Below are positions 1-7,716 of a stretch of 64,000 bases of DNA, in pieces. The first letter of the stretch is position 1. Every line of letters starts with the position of its first letter. The position numbers and the translations under genes were made by a program. The DNA is from Pontibacillus salicampi (GTDB taxonomy: Bacteria; Bacillota; Bacilli; Bacillales; BH030062), in contig NZ_JBHLTP010000004.1 of NCBI RefSeq assembly GCF_042434395.1, forward strand, positions 218,802-282,801, in the 5' to 3' direction. The notes under the pieces are model-generated. The model was not told the origin of the DNA and made no database searches. It was given only the letters and a program-made list of their open reading frames with translations.

Positions 1-1
1 G

Positions 2-169
2 CAGTCCATCGCCAACAACTCGGATGATGATGATTTGCGAAATAGCATACAAAGAGACATTGATCGTTTAGAATATGCTAAAAGCTATTATCGTTGGTTA
101 ATGAAGTTTATCAGAGTTGTGGAAACGGGCGAAATTTTCAAATACGTACCAAGAGAAGACGAAAAGTAA
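2..169 (+). CDS. C-terminal end of an unidentified protein (partial)
   Basis: The reading frame enters from the left edge and stays open for 55 codons to a TAA at 167-169, which overlaps the start of a terminator hairpin. The visible tail is highly charged: an acidic Asp run near the edge, then an amphipathic stretch with several aromatic residues and a Lys/Glu-rich end. There is no signal peptide or membrane segment in the visible part. I do not recognise the family. In B. subtilis the gene upstream of yhaM is yhaN, an SMC-like ATPase, but this tail does not obviously match it. Confidence 0.6.
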   Translation, partial: QSIANNSDDDDLRNSIQRDIDRLEYAKSYYRWLMKFIRVVETGEIFKYVPREDEK

Positions 170-196
170 GAGCGTGGCCACACGCTCTTCTTTTTT
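168..196 (+). terminator. Rho-independent terminator after the partial gene
   Basis: A perfect 9-bp stem (168-176 with 181-189) with a 4-nt loop is followed by a T-rich run. It overlaps the stop codon of the upstream gene and separates it from yhaM. Confidence 0.9.
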
Positions 197-237
197 ATAC
201 GCAAAAACCTGTAAAGAAGTGGGAGGAGGAAATGGGT

Positions 238-1197
238 ATGAATCAAAAAGGGATAAGACATCATCAAATAGGGGATACCTTTGACGATTTTATGCTGATT
301 AAATCAGCAACGAAGGGTGTAGCAAGTAATGGAAAGCCTTTTCTGACTTTAATTTTACGAGATCAGACAGGCGAAATTGAAGCAAAGCTTTGGGAAGCAA
401 CGAAAGAGGATGAGCAGACGTTTGTAGCGGAAGAGCTGGCACGAATTTTTGGAGAAGTGAACCAGTTTCGCGGGAAGCCACAGCTGAAGATTCAATCCAT
501 ACGTCCGGCTCAAACAACAGATGGAGTAAAGCCCTCTGATTTTGTAGAAAAAGCTCCCGTTTCTGAGGAAGATTTAATGGAACGGATAACGGAAGCTATC
601 TTTGAGATGAAGAATCCAAACCTGCAGCGTATCACTCGCCAGTTTGTCAAAGTATATCAGGAAGCATTGTTAACTTATCCAGCGGCAGTGAAGAATCACC
701 ATGAATACGTATCAGGGCTAGCTCATCACATTGTATCCATGTTGAATCTAGCCAAACAATTTAAAGCTTTGTATCCAGAGCTTGATCAAGATTTGCTATA
801 TGCTGGTATTATCCTTCATGACTTAGGAAAGCTGAAAGAGCTATCAGGAGTAACCGCTCCTTCCTACACGCTGGAAGGAAAGCTGATCGGACATATACCT
901 ATGATGGTCGAGGAGATTGGAACCGTTGCTAAGGAATTAGGAATTGAAGGAGAAGAGGTGACTATGCTTCAACATATGGTACTGAGCCATCATGGAAAGG
1001 CTGAATGGGGAAGTCCTAAGCCTCCTCTTTTAAGGGAAGCGGAAATGCTCCATCTGATAGATTTAATAGACGCTAAAATGAATATGTTAAACAGAGCGCT
1101 GGATAAAGTGCAGCCTGGTGAATTTACTGAGCGTATGTTTGCTATGGATAATCGCAGCTTCTACAAGCCTTTATTTACCGATCACTATACAGATTAA
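238..1197 (+). CDS. yhaM: 3'-5' exoribonuclease YhaM
   Basis: This 319-residue protein has the two-part YhaM architecture. An N-terminal OB-fold nucleic-acid-binding domain (about residues 12-110) is followed by an HD phosphohydrolase domain, with the metal-binding pair in ILHDLGK near residue 193 and a second conserved block (LSHHGKAEWGSPKPP) later. YhaM is a cytoplasmic enzyme that trims RNA and single-stranded DNA from the 3' end. The start was set at ATG 238 because AGGAGG at 224-229 lies 8 nt upstream; ATG 232 would be too close. The frame extends further upstream but overlaps the preceding terminator. An MFS gene follows after 17 nt and may be co-transcribed. Confidence 0.95.
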   Translation: MNQKGIRHHQIGDTFDDFMLIKSATKGVASNGKPFLTLILRDQTGEIEAKLWEATKEDEQTFVAEELARIFGEVNQFRGKPQLKIQSIRPAQTTDGVKPSDFVEKAPVSEEDLMERITEAIFEMKNPNLQRITRQFVKVYQEALLTYPAAVKNHHEYVSGLAHHIVSMLNLAKQFKALYPELDQDLLYAGIILHDLGKLKELSGVTAPSYTLEGKLIGHIPMMVEEIGTVAKELGIEGEEVTMLQHMVLSHHGKAEWGSPKPPLLREAEMLHLIDLIDAKMNMLNRALDKVQPGEFTERMFAMDNRSFYKPLFTDHYTD

Positions 1198-1214
1198 TAG
1201 TTCAGGAAGGGCCG

Positions 1215-2489
1215 ATGGGGATGAAGTGGAAAGATTGGGACCGGAACTTAAAGATTCGCCTGTATGGAGAAGGGGTCATGAACTTTATGTTCTGGTCCTT
1301 TTTTCCTTTTATGACTATTATATTTCGCGATGAATTTGGTGAGAAACAAGCAGGGCTTTTATTAATGGTATCTCAAGCAGTTTCGGTCGCTGCTAACCTG
1401 ATAGGTGGGTATTGTGCCGATCGATTTGGGAGGAAACGAATGATGGTGCTGGCAACGATTGGAGAAAGCCTCACATTTCTTCTATTCGCCTATGCGAATT
1501 CACCATGGCTTACCTCTTCGTTTCTTACCTTTGTTGCATTTAGTTTATTAGGCGTATTTCATGCTCTTTATTGGCCTGCTTCTCATGCGATGGTGGCGGA
1601 CGTCGTACAGGAAAAGAATCGATCCTCTGTATTTGCGGTTTTTTACACGACGTTGAATATTGCAGTGGTAGTTGGGCCATTAATTGGTGGGCTTATATTT
1701 TTTACATATCGTTTTGAAATGATGCTTATGGGGGTCGTTCTATCGATAGTACTAACGCTGGTGCTTCAAATTTTCCTTCATGAAACAAGTACACCAATAC
1801 TTCGGGATAAAAATGAAAAGAAGAGCTGGTATATGGCTGTATGGGACGAGCTGTATGATTACCGAGTAATTGCAAAGGACACCACGTTGTTATTGTTTAT
1901 CTTCTCTGGGGTATTGGTAGCCCAAACCTTTATGCAGCTAGATGTGCTTATAGCAGTATATACGAGTGAAGCTATCCAGGATAGAGCGATTTTCGAGGCG
2001 GGAAATCTTGCCCTTACAGTAAGTGGTGAGAGAGCCTTTTCCATTATATTGGCAGTGAATGGCCTGTTAGTTGCCCTGTTTACTGTGTACATAACGAGAA
2101 AGATGAATAATTTTAAAGAGCAGCATATTTTTATTACGTCGAGTATTATTTATGCGGCTGCCATTACGTTATATGGTGTAACTGATCGCTTTTGGCTGAT
2201 GATCATGTTTATTTCCTTATTTACTCTAGCTGAGCTGATGGTTGCAGGAATTCAGGAAAGCTTTATTGCGAAAATTGCTCCAGAAGATAAACGAGGACAA
2301 TACTATTCTGCAGCAAGCCTCCGATTTACTTTTGGAAGATTGTTAGCACCTGCAAGCTTAGTGTTATTAGAATGGCTTTCCTACTCTATGGTATTCGCTG
2401 TGCTTGGAATGCTGTCCCTGTTAAGTGCTTTTACATATTATATGACTTTTCGTCTGTATGAGAAGCAAAAAGAGCAGGTAGCAACGTAG
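1215..2489 (+). CDS. Major facilitator superfamily transporter
   Basis: The 424-residue protein is strongly hydrophobic, with about 12 predicted membrane helices. It carries the classical MFS loop 2-3 motif (GGYCADRFGRKRMM, about residues 68-82) after helix 2, as in drug/H+ antiporter-type members. A conserved block near the C-terminus (APEDKRGQYYSAASLRF) resembles the second-half loop of YqjV/YttB-like permeases. The substrate cannot be read from the sequence. ATG 1215 follows AGGAAGG at short spacing; ATG 1221 is an alternative. It lies 17 nt after yhaM and upstream of yhaL, a position I do not remember in B. subtilis, so it may be an insertion into the yhaM-yhaL block. Confidence 0.85.
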   Translation: MGMKWKDWDRNLKIRLYGEGVMNFMFWSFFPFMTIIFRDEFGEKQAGLLLMVSQAVSVAANLIGGYCADRFGRKRMMVLATIGESLTFLLFAYANSPWLTSSFLTFVAFSLLGVFHALYWPASHAMVADVVQEKNRSSVFAVFYTTLNIAVVVGPLIGGLIFFTYRFEMMLMGVVLSIVLTLVLQIFLHETSTPILRDKNEKKSWYMAVWDELYDYRVIAKDTTLLLFIFSGVLVAQTFMQLDVLIAVYTSEAIQDRAIFEAGNLALTVSGERAFSIILAVNGLLVALFTVYITRKMNNFKEQHIFITSSIIYAAAITLYGVTDRFWLMIMFISLFTLAELMVAGIQESFIAKIAPEDKRGQYYSAASLRFTFGRLLAPASLVLLEWLSYSMVFAVLGMLSLLSAFTYYMTFRLYEKQKEQVAT

Positions 2490-2555
2490 CACTCAGTCAT
2501 AAGATTCCTCCCTGCAGCATAAATTGTAATAAAAAAGGACAAGGGGGTTCTCGTT

Positions 2556-2768
2556 ATGATGATAGCAGGTTTTCCCTGGTGGGTACTAGCAACAGTAGCT
2601 ATTATTATTTTTTGTGGATACATGGCGTTTCGAGCAATCAGGGAAGAGAAAAGAATAGAAAGCCATTTTATCGAGCAAGAAGGCGAAAAGTATATGCGTA
2701 GAATTGAAAAAGAACGAGAAGCAAAAGAAGAAGATAAAAAAGAGCATTCTGTTGCTTCTGGGTCTTAA
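2556..2768 (+). CDS. yhaL: Sporulation protein YhaL
   Basis: This 70-residue protein has one N-terminal membrane segment (about residues 8-26) followed by a charged cytoplasmic coiled tail with the family pattern FIEQEGEKYMRRIEKERE. It matches the small YhaL family, whose gene sits beside prsA in B. subtilis and is connected with sporulation. The ATG follows a GGGGG ribosome binding site at 2543-2547. It is convergent with prsA and shares a bidirectional terminator with it. The biochemical function is unknown. Confidence 0.9.
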   Translation: MMIAGFPWWVLATVAIIIFCGYMAFRAIREEKRIESHFIEQEGEKYMRRIEKEREAKEEDKKEHSVASGS

Positions 2769-2778
2769 TACCAAAGAG

Positions 2779-2818
2779 AAAAGGCTGACTTGCTTCTATG
2801 CAAATCAGCCTTTTTTTA
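2779..2818. terminator. Bidirectional terminator between yhaL and prsA
   Basis: An AAGGCTGA...TCAGCCTT stem around 2781-2812 is flanked by A residues on the left and seven T residues on the right, so it can serve yhaL on the plus strand and prsA on the minus strand. Confidence 0.9.
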
Positions 2819-2822
2819 ATGA

Positions 2823-3737
2823 TTACTCCTCTGAATCAGAACTCTCTGAGTCGGATTCCTCAGAAGAGCTTGCTTCAAATAGATCTTTAAATTGCTCGTC
2901 TTTCACTTGAACATCTGCATCCTCTAATACTTTGTCCAAAATAGCCTGGCGTTCTTCTTCAGACATAGAGCTCAGCTTCTGGGAGCGGATTTCCTCTTTA
3001 ATGTCTTCTTTCATCTCATCAAGCGGCTTAGCCTCTTCTTTTTCACTCTTGCCTGTTAGCTTGATAATGTGCCAGCCGAAGGAAGACTTAATAGGCTCGC
3101 TAACCTCACCTTTATCTAGGGAGTATGCAGCATCTTCAAATGCTGGGTCCATAGTACCTGCGCTAAATGTGCCTAGCTCGCCGCCTTTACTGGAAGATGG
3201 TCCAGTAGAGTGTTCTTTCGCTAGCTCTGCAAAGCTTTTGTCGCCCTTTTTAACCATCTCAGCAACTTCCTTTGCCTTTTCCTCTGATTCTAGAAGAATA
3301 TGGCTTGCTTCAAGCTCTGTCTGCATACGCTCATAACGGTTATTGACATCTTCGTCCGTTACGTCGATGGTGGATTTCATTGCTTTTTGCTCTAACATTC
3401 TATCTTTAAGGAATTTCTTAAATGCTTCCTCATCTTTAAAACCGGATTGTTGAAGGACAGCACCAAATTGATCACCATATTGCTCCTTCATCTTATTCAT
3501 TTCCTCTTCTACTTCCTCATCGGTAACTTCATAGTCATCGCTTAATACTTCTGTCATGACCATTTCTTTCACGACCTGATCACCGTAACGATCCTTTAAT
3601 TCTGTGTAGAGTTCCTCCTTAGTGACGTTTCCATTGGAGGATTCCACCACTACCTCCGAATTTCCCTCAGAGTTTGAACAAGCTGTAAGAGCCAATAGGC
3701 CAGCAGCTAATGTGGTAGTAAGAGCAATCTTTTTCAT
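2823..3737 (-). CDS. prsA: Foldase lipoprotein PrsA (parvulin-type peptidyl-prolyl isomerase)
   Basis: This 304-residue lipoprotein begins with a lipoprotein signal ending in the lipobox LTAC, with the lipidated Cys at residue 20. It has an N-terminal chaperone-like region, a parvulin PpiC domain at about residues 139-232 (ASHILL...FGWHIIKL), and a second chaperone segment. PrsA sits on the outer face of the membrane and folds secreted enzymes and penicillin-binding proteins. The C-terminus is an unusually acidic Ser/Glu/Asp-rich tail of about 20 residues, perhaps a salt adaptation (inference). The start follows AGGAGTG on the minus strand. A sigma-A-like promoter lies upstream. Confidence 0.97.
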   Translation of the reverse strand: MKKIALTTTLAAGLLALTACSNSEGNSEVVVESSNGNVTKEELYTELKDRYGDQVVKEMVMTEVLSDDYEVTDEEVEEEMNKMKEQYGDQFGAVLQQSGFKDEEAFKKFLKDRMLEQKAMKSTIDVTDEDVNNRYERMQTELEASHILLESEEKAKEVAEMVKKGDKSFAELAKEHSTGPSSSKGGELGTFSAGTMDPAFEDAAYSLDKGEVSEPIKSSFGWHIIKLTGKSEKEEAKPLDEMKEDIKEEIRSQKLSSMSEEERQAILDKVLEDADVQVKDEQFKDLFEASSSEESDSESSDSEE

Positions 3738-3797
3738 CCATAAAACACTCCTATATTTGGGTTTCCTATGTAAAGATAGGACGGGTTAATCTCCAAA

Positions 3798-3826
3798 ATA
3801 ATATAACATATTTAGCCAGAAAGCAA
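3798..3826 (-). promoter_or_regulatory. Predicted sigma-A promoter of prsA
   Basis: On the minus strand, TTGCTT (3826-3821) and TATTAT (3803-3798) are separated by exactly 17 bp, about 60 bp upstream of the prsA start codon. Confidence 0.55.
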
Positions 3827-3938
3827 TAGGTGTCCTCCTCAACTTAACAAAACTTTACTAGGATTTGGGCTTATGCCTAAGCAGGAACAAGGGCATGTGC
3901 ATAGGATATCTTAGTTACCAAGTAAAGGAGGTGTTCTA

Positions 3939-4025
3939 ATGAGTAAAGGTTACGGCGGAGGCTTTGCTTTAATCGTTGTATTGTTCATCTTGTTGATCAT
4001 TGTAGGTGCATCTTGGTTGTGCTAA
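3939..4025 (+). CDS. sscA: Small YjcZ/SscA-family spore protein
   Basis: A 28-codon gene with a near-ideal ribosome binding site (AAAGGAGGTG at 3923-3932). It encodes a Gly-rich N-terminus followed by one hydrophobic helix (FALIVVLFILLIIVG) and a terminal Trp-Leu-Cys. This is the YjcZ family pattern. In B. subtilis the 28-residue member SscA (YhzE), a small spore coat assembly protein, is encoded in the same yhaL-prsA neighbourhood, so the position supports the name. A CATAGGATA sequence at 3900-3908 resembles the sigma-E/sigma-K -10 consensus, but I could not place a convincing -35 element. Confidence 0.85.
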   Translation: MSKGYGGGFALIVVLFILLIIVGASWLC

Positions 4026-4073
4026 ACCCCTCCTAATACCATAACGGGCATAAATAGTAATATTTTATCTTAT

Positions 4074-4103
4074 CGGCAAGCTAATCAGCTTGTCGTATTT
4101 TTA
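4074..4103 (+). terminator. Terminator after sscA
   Basis: A 9-bp stem (4074-4082 with 4087-4095, one G-T pair) with a 4-nt loop is followed by TATTTTT. Confidence 0.8.
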
Positions 4104-4384
4104 TGTATGCTAAATGATTTGATTAGCTTTCTTCCATTGGATTTTTACATGTAAGTATAGGTTCTATACCGTAAAAAATAGTTAGGTAATCCATCCAATG
4201 GGGGGAGATAGTGGAAGATTTGGATTCTAGATATTGTAAAGAGAGTTTCAGCCCTTCTTTTTTTAAAAAAAGGGAGTTATACAGAAAAATAAACAAGCAT
4301 GTGCAGACATTTGTGTAAAAGAATGAACAACTGGAAGGAATATTGTTATTCACATATATTTCGGAGGAAAGCCATAAACAAAAA

Positions 4385-4410
4385 AGAAGACTATCCGGGG
4401 ATAGTCTTCT
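4385..4410 (-). terminator. Hairpin, terminator-like on the minus strand
   Basis: A 10-bp stem AGAAGACTAT/ATAGTCTTCT encloses CCGGGG. Read on the minus strand it is followed by TTTTTTG, as expected for a Rho-independent terminator of a minus-strand transcript starting to the right of 4410. Confidence 0.5.
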
Positions 4411-4412
4411 GA

Positions 4413-4476
4413 AACAAAAGAAAAGACATAAACGATTCAAGTTGTAGCATGAGAAGTTGATGTCTTTTCTTTTGTT
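4413..4476. repeat. 17-bp perfect inverted repeat
   Basis: AACAAAAGAAAAGACAT at 4413-4429 is the exact reverse complement of 4460-4476. After one mismatch the pairing continues for three more base pairs. The loop is about 30 nt. No gene overlaps it convincingly. Confidence 0.8.
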
Positions 4477-4894
4477 AAAGAATAAGATTCTTGATGCAAG
4501 CTCTAGCGACTGCTTTAGATGGTGCAAGACGCTTTTCGCTTTTCCTTAGACTAATCATGAAAGAGTATAAAGAGCAAGAGGCGAATAAGCTTTCATCAAC
4601 TTCTCAACGTAATGCAATTCCTATTTAAATGTTACGTATAGAGTACTTCTACATAAGAAGAAATTAGCAATATGGTAATCAATATATTGATTGTTCGAAA
4701 TACTCGTGGTTGTTTTTCGTTAGACATTTCGGTTTTTAAGCACAAGGAATGGGTTAGTGAGTTAAAAACAAACAAAATGACTAGCGCAAACGGTACAAAA
4801 AATACTGTCACGATTAAGAACCTCCTTTTGCACCTATGGAATTACTGTATCAAAAAATCATATATTTGAACAGTTAAAAATCTGTTCTCTAGTG

Positions 4895-4927
4895 AAAAAA
4901 CACCCTATAAGCAGGGTGTTTTTTCTT
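4895..4927. terminator. Bidirectional terminator downstream of yhaJ
   Basis: AAAAAACACCCT (4895-4906) pairs perfectly with AGGGTGTTTTTT (4913-4924), giving U-runs in both directions. On the minus strand it would terminate yhaJ transcription. Confidence 0.85.
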
Positions 4928-4988
4928 TATCAGCAGCATATAGAAACATTTTAACATGTGTTGAGCTTGAACGAATAATAGGTTTCTT

Positions 4989-5534
4989 TTATTTGTGGAT
5001 TAAAATGTCGTATCCATCTTTTGCGTTCTCAATTATACATTTCTTTGGTGCTAAGAGGAATTGACGAACGCATAAAAAGTCCGTAAAAGACAATGCGATA
5101 TTCACAGATGTGAATAGGATGATATAAGCAAAATAGCTCGGAAACATGTAGCTAGTTACAAGTCCCGGTATGGTCAAAAACAACGTAGGTGTTAATGCCA
5201 TAAGAATAGAAGTGCCTTTAGACAGAGATGCTTGTGTTCTATATGAGAAAGTTGGAAAAATGCCTCGTTTTAACTTCCAACGAATTCGTAGTCTTTTATT
5301 TAACAAAACCAAAGGGAGCAGGTGCATTAACTTATGCACTGCAGGTAGCATAAATAAAGCTACTGTGATAGGGAGAAGCCCGTATTCTTCCATAGTATGA
5401 TTTTGATGGTACATGGATGCTGGTAAATACAAGAATATAAACGAAAGTGTGCCAAGTATCAGGCTCATTAAATAAATACGGTCTGAACCAAACTCTTTAG
5501 TGATGTTAAAGGATTTCCAGCAACTTAGATTCAT
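4989..5534 (-). CDS. yhaJ: DUF3267-type membrane protein, YhaJ-like
   Basis: The 181-residue protein has about four membrane segments, with a polar loop and the motif HKLMHLLPL near residue 67, inside the second hydrophobic segment. This pattern and the position between sscA and yhaI fit YhaJ of B. subtilis, a DUF3267 protein. Some DUF3267 members carry an HExxH-like putative zinc-protease motif; here the Glu is replaced by Lys, so zinc-protease activity is doubtful. The start at 5534 is placed 9 nt after GGGGG (minus strand); ATG 5540 and TTG 5543 are closer alternatives. Transcribed alone and divergently from yhaI. Confidence 0.75.
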   Translation of the reverse strand: MNLSCWKSFNITKEFGSDRIYLMSLILGTLSFIFLYLPASMYHQNHTMEEYGLLPITVALFMLPAVHKLMHLLPLVLLNKRLRIRWKLKRGIFPTFSYRTQASLSKGTSILMALTPTLFLTIPGLVTSYMFPSYFAYIILFTSVNIALSFTDFLCVRQFLLAPKKCIIENAKDGYDILIHK

Positions 5535-5786
5535 CCTCATCAACCCCCTTTATTGTGACAATATCATTAGGTGTATAGTAAAATAATTGTTAGATTTCAT
5601 TCGTAATATACATGAAATAGTACATACGTTTTTTGAATCAATTAATTGGTTAATCCTTAGGAATGATACGATGTTTTGGAGAAGAAATCAATAGGGTTTT
5701 TGTAAAAAGTATAATAGTCACCGAAAAGCGCCATGACGAGCATTAGCGAATGGTTAGTTTAAAGGGTTTTAGAGGAGAGAGTTATA

Positions 5787-6128
5787 GTGAATGTGAAGGG
5801 CCAAAATCGGCAGAAATGTGATTTTCAAATAAGGCTATTGTCCTATATGGTGGATGGAGAACAGTATCCGTTTTCAAAAATGCTAATTGAAAAAGAATTT
5901 ACTGAATCAGAATACATAGCGCTAGTGGATCTGCTGGAAACTTTAGAGGTAAAATATAAGGAGCAAAAAGAAGAGGGGCTGTTAGACTTTACTAGCCTAT
6001 TACTTCACTTTGCTGGAATGTTAAATATAAAATTAAATCCCGATGAAACCATTCGCGCCTTATGGCAAGAAGGGTTTCATCGGGAGTTGATGGAGGAGCT
6101 TGATACAATCAGGAAACTTCAAAGGTAA
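5787..6128 (+). CDS. yhaI: DUF1878 family protein YhaI
   Basis: This 113-residue soluble, mainly alpha-helical protein matches YhaI in length, sequence character and position next to scoC. It starts with GTG 5787 about 7 nt after AGAGGAGAG; GTG 5793 is an alternative. The function of DUF1878 is unknown. It is convergent with scoC and only 6 bp separate the two stop codons, with no clear terminator between them, so the transcripts probably overlap. Confidence 0.9.
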   Translation: MNVKGQNRQKCDFQIRLLSYMVDGEQYPFSKMLIEKEFTESEYIALVDLLETLEVKYKEQKEEGLLDFTSLLLHFAGMLNIKLNPDETIRALWQEGFHRELMEELDTIRKLQR

Positions 6129-6134
6129 TATGTT

Positions 6135-6698
6135 CTATTCCAAGGATTGCGATGTCGTCCTGACGATTTCATCCTCCTCGTCAAATTCATCCTCAATATT
6201 CTTCATGGAGCGTTCTAATATTTCAAGATAATCGGATCCATAAACCTCACGAATTAACGCGAGTAAATCTAAGAATTCTGGAAATTTCCCATACAGCTGT
6301 TTAAGCGGCTCCGTTCCTTTTAGTAAGGAGTTATTTTCTGGATTATAGGATTTCATAGTTTCAATCAACAAATCCTCGCCACTCGAGGTTAACTCAATAT
6401 ACGTGTTCCGTTTATCGTTTTCTCTTTTCGAGAAAGTGAGAAGACCTCTTTCCTCCAGCTTCTTGGAAAAATTAAATGCTGTGGATACGTGCATAACACC
6501 GAATTTGGATATTTCTGATACACTGGCACCTTTGAGATGATAGGCAATCCAAAGTATGTGATGTTCGTTTATATTTAAATTAAAGGGCTTTATCCATTGC
6601 TGCCAATCTTTTTCAATCGTTTTCCAAAGAGCTTTACTTAATTGTGCCATTTTATGACTATAGAGAATTGCTTCTTGTATAGAAGAGTTATGACTCAT
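6135..6698 (-). CDS. scoC: Transition-state regulator ScoC (Hpr), MarR family
   Basis: The 187-residue protein closely matches Hpr/ScoC. The diagnostic stretches are KMAQLSKALWKTIEKDWQQW, the winged-helix block FGVMHVSTAFNFSKKLEERG (recognition helix) and the wing KRENDKRNTYIELT. ScoC is a DNA-binding dimer that in B. subtilis represses protease and peptide transport genes and affects sporulation. The start codon follows GGGGGG on the minus strand. The C-terminal acidic tail is shorter than in B. subtilis (203 residues) and differs in sequence. Confidence 0.95.
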   Translation of the reverse strand: MSHNSSIQEAILYSHKMAQLSKALWKTIEKDWQQWIKPFNLNINEHHILWIAYHLKGASVSEISKFGVMHVSTAFNFSKKLEERGLLTFSKRENDKRNTYIELTSSGEDLLIETMKSYNPENNSLLKGTEPLKQLYGKFPEFLDLLALIREVYGSDYLEILERSMKNIEDEFDEEDEIVRTTSQSLE

Positions 6699-6931
6699 TT
6701 AGTACCCCCCTTTTCATGCTAAACGCTCCTATTAGTAATGTATTCACTTATATTATCTCAGGAAAACTTCTAAGTTGAAAGAAATGATGTGCAAAAAATA
6801 CATCAAATGTTAAAAAAGTTTGAACAAAGGGGGGAGAGGGTAAATATAATTGGTAGGATTTACCTAAGATAAATACCCCATCGCATTAGGAATGATTCAA
6901 ATAGATGAAGGAATAATAACCTTGTGAGAGC

Positions 6932-7426
6932 CTAAGGGTTAATTTCTTCAAACGCCTTAGTAACCATAGTGTGGAATTCAATCATATCGTCGAGGCGCGA
7001 CTGTAAATCTTTAACGCACGTTTGATTTTGATTCTCTGCTTCTTCGTCTAACATAGCTTTTGTTTCTTCTAGGGACTCTTTTTGCCTTGAAGCAGCATCT
7101 AACCAACGATGAACATAAGAAGACATGAATTTTTGAAATAAATTTTCGTTGGCTTGATAAAGGTCCTTTCTTACTCCTTTTTTCCATACCCTCTCTACAA
7201 GATTTAGATCTACCAGGGTACGAATACCTGTACTCATGGATGTTTTACTCTTAGCAAGTGCTTCACTCATTTCATCAAGCGTCATCGGTTTACCTTCAAT
7301 ATATAAGGTAACAAAAAGCCTCGCTTCTGATGGGGTTAGGCTAAACATCTCTAGTGTTTTAGAAAATTCGGTAATAGCGTTGTATTGAACTTCGCTTATA
7401 ACAGTGTTGTTATCTATGTCTGGCAT
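6932..7426 (-). CDS. GbsR/OpcR-type MarR-superfamily regulator of osmolyte uptake
   Basis: The 164-residue protein has a winged-helix domain (about residues 20-95) with LTPSEARLFVTLYIEG, MTLDEMSEALAKSKTSMSTG and ERVWKKGVRKDLY, typical of the GbsR/OpcR branch that represses glycine betaine uptake or choline oxidation genes in Bacillus. A C-terminal coiled-coil probably gives dimerisation. The start at 7426 is chosen because AAGGAGG lies about 8 nt upstream; an earlier in-frame ATG at 7465 lacks a ribosome binding site. It is divergent from the opuA-like operon, with a strong palindrome between them, so it is probably the local repressor (inference). Confidence 0.85.
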   Translation of the reverse strand: MPDIDNNTVISEVQYNAITEFSKTLEMFSLTPSEARLFVTLYIEGKPMTLDEMSEALAKSKTSMSTGIRTLVDLNLVERVWKKGVRKDLYQANENLFQKFMSSYVHRWLDAASRQKESLEETKAMLDEEAENQNQTCVKDLQSRLDDMIEFHTMVTKAFEEINP

Positions 7427-7554
7427 GGAAGGATCCTCCTTCTGTCGTTGGCTAATACCAACCATACAACATTACAGAAAAAAAAGGAAATAACGAAAAG
7501 GGTAGTATTTTGAAGAAAAAGAGAGCATTTTGAAGCAATTATTGTTTATAATTT

Positions 7555-7572
7555 GTACAGTTTTAACTGTAC
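7555..7572. promoter_or_regulatory. Candidate operator in the opcR-like/opuA intergenic region
   Basis: GTACAGTTTTAACTGTAC is a perfect palindrome (8-bp arms, 2-bp spacer) in the 290-bp divergent intergenic region. A TATAAT sequence lies just upstream (7547-7552), and TTGTAC (7553-7558) with TTATAT (7576-7581) at 17 bp could form a promoter overlapped by the palindrome. Confidence 0.5.
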
Positions 7573-7716
7573 GTTTTATATGTTCTTATATTAAAGTATT
7601 TATAGTTTGTTCATTTCATTCAAATCCTATATAGTTAAAAAGGTAAATTCGATTCAATGACTTATGTACTACATCAAGTTACACATCATAGTAAAAAATA
7701 CAAGGGGTGAGCATGA

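Larger units (their letters stand above)
4104..4894. other. Gene-poor intergenic region with several inverted repeats
   Basis: I find no convincing gene in about 790 bp. The open frames here lack good ribosome binding sites and recognisable domains. Features visible are a dyad CCATTGGAT/ATCCAATGG (4135-4143 and about 4193-4201), a 10-bp hairpin at 4385-4410, a 17-bp perfect inverted repeat at 4413-4476, and a small GAACAG/CTGTTC hairpin near 4868-4888. Decayed mobile DNA or a small RNA locus are both possible. Confidence 0.5.

Noticed and set aside
2932..3336. 134-codon Ser-rich frame antisense to prsA
   Set aside because: Mirror of the acidic and Lys-rich prsA codons with no start signals.
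4123..4527. 134-codon minus-strand frame rich in Phe, Leu and Ser
   Set aside because: It runs across two strong inverted repeats, has no ribosome binding site and resembles AT-rich noncoding sequence.
4672..4869. 65-codon plus-strand frame upstream of yhaJ
   Set aside because: No ribosome binding site, no recognisable domain. It might be a remnant of a mobile gene, but I cannot support that.
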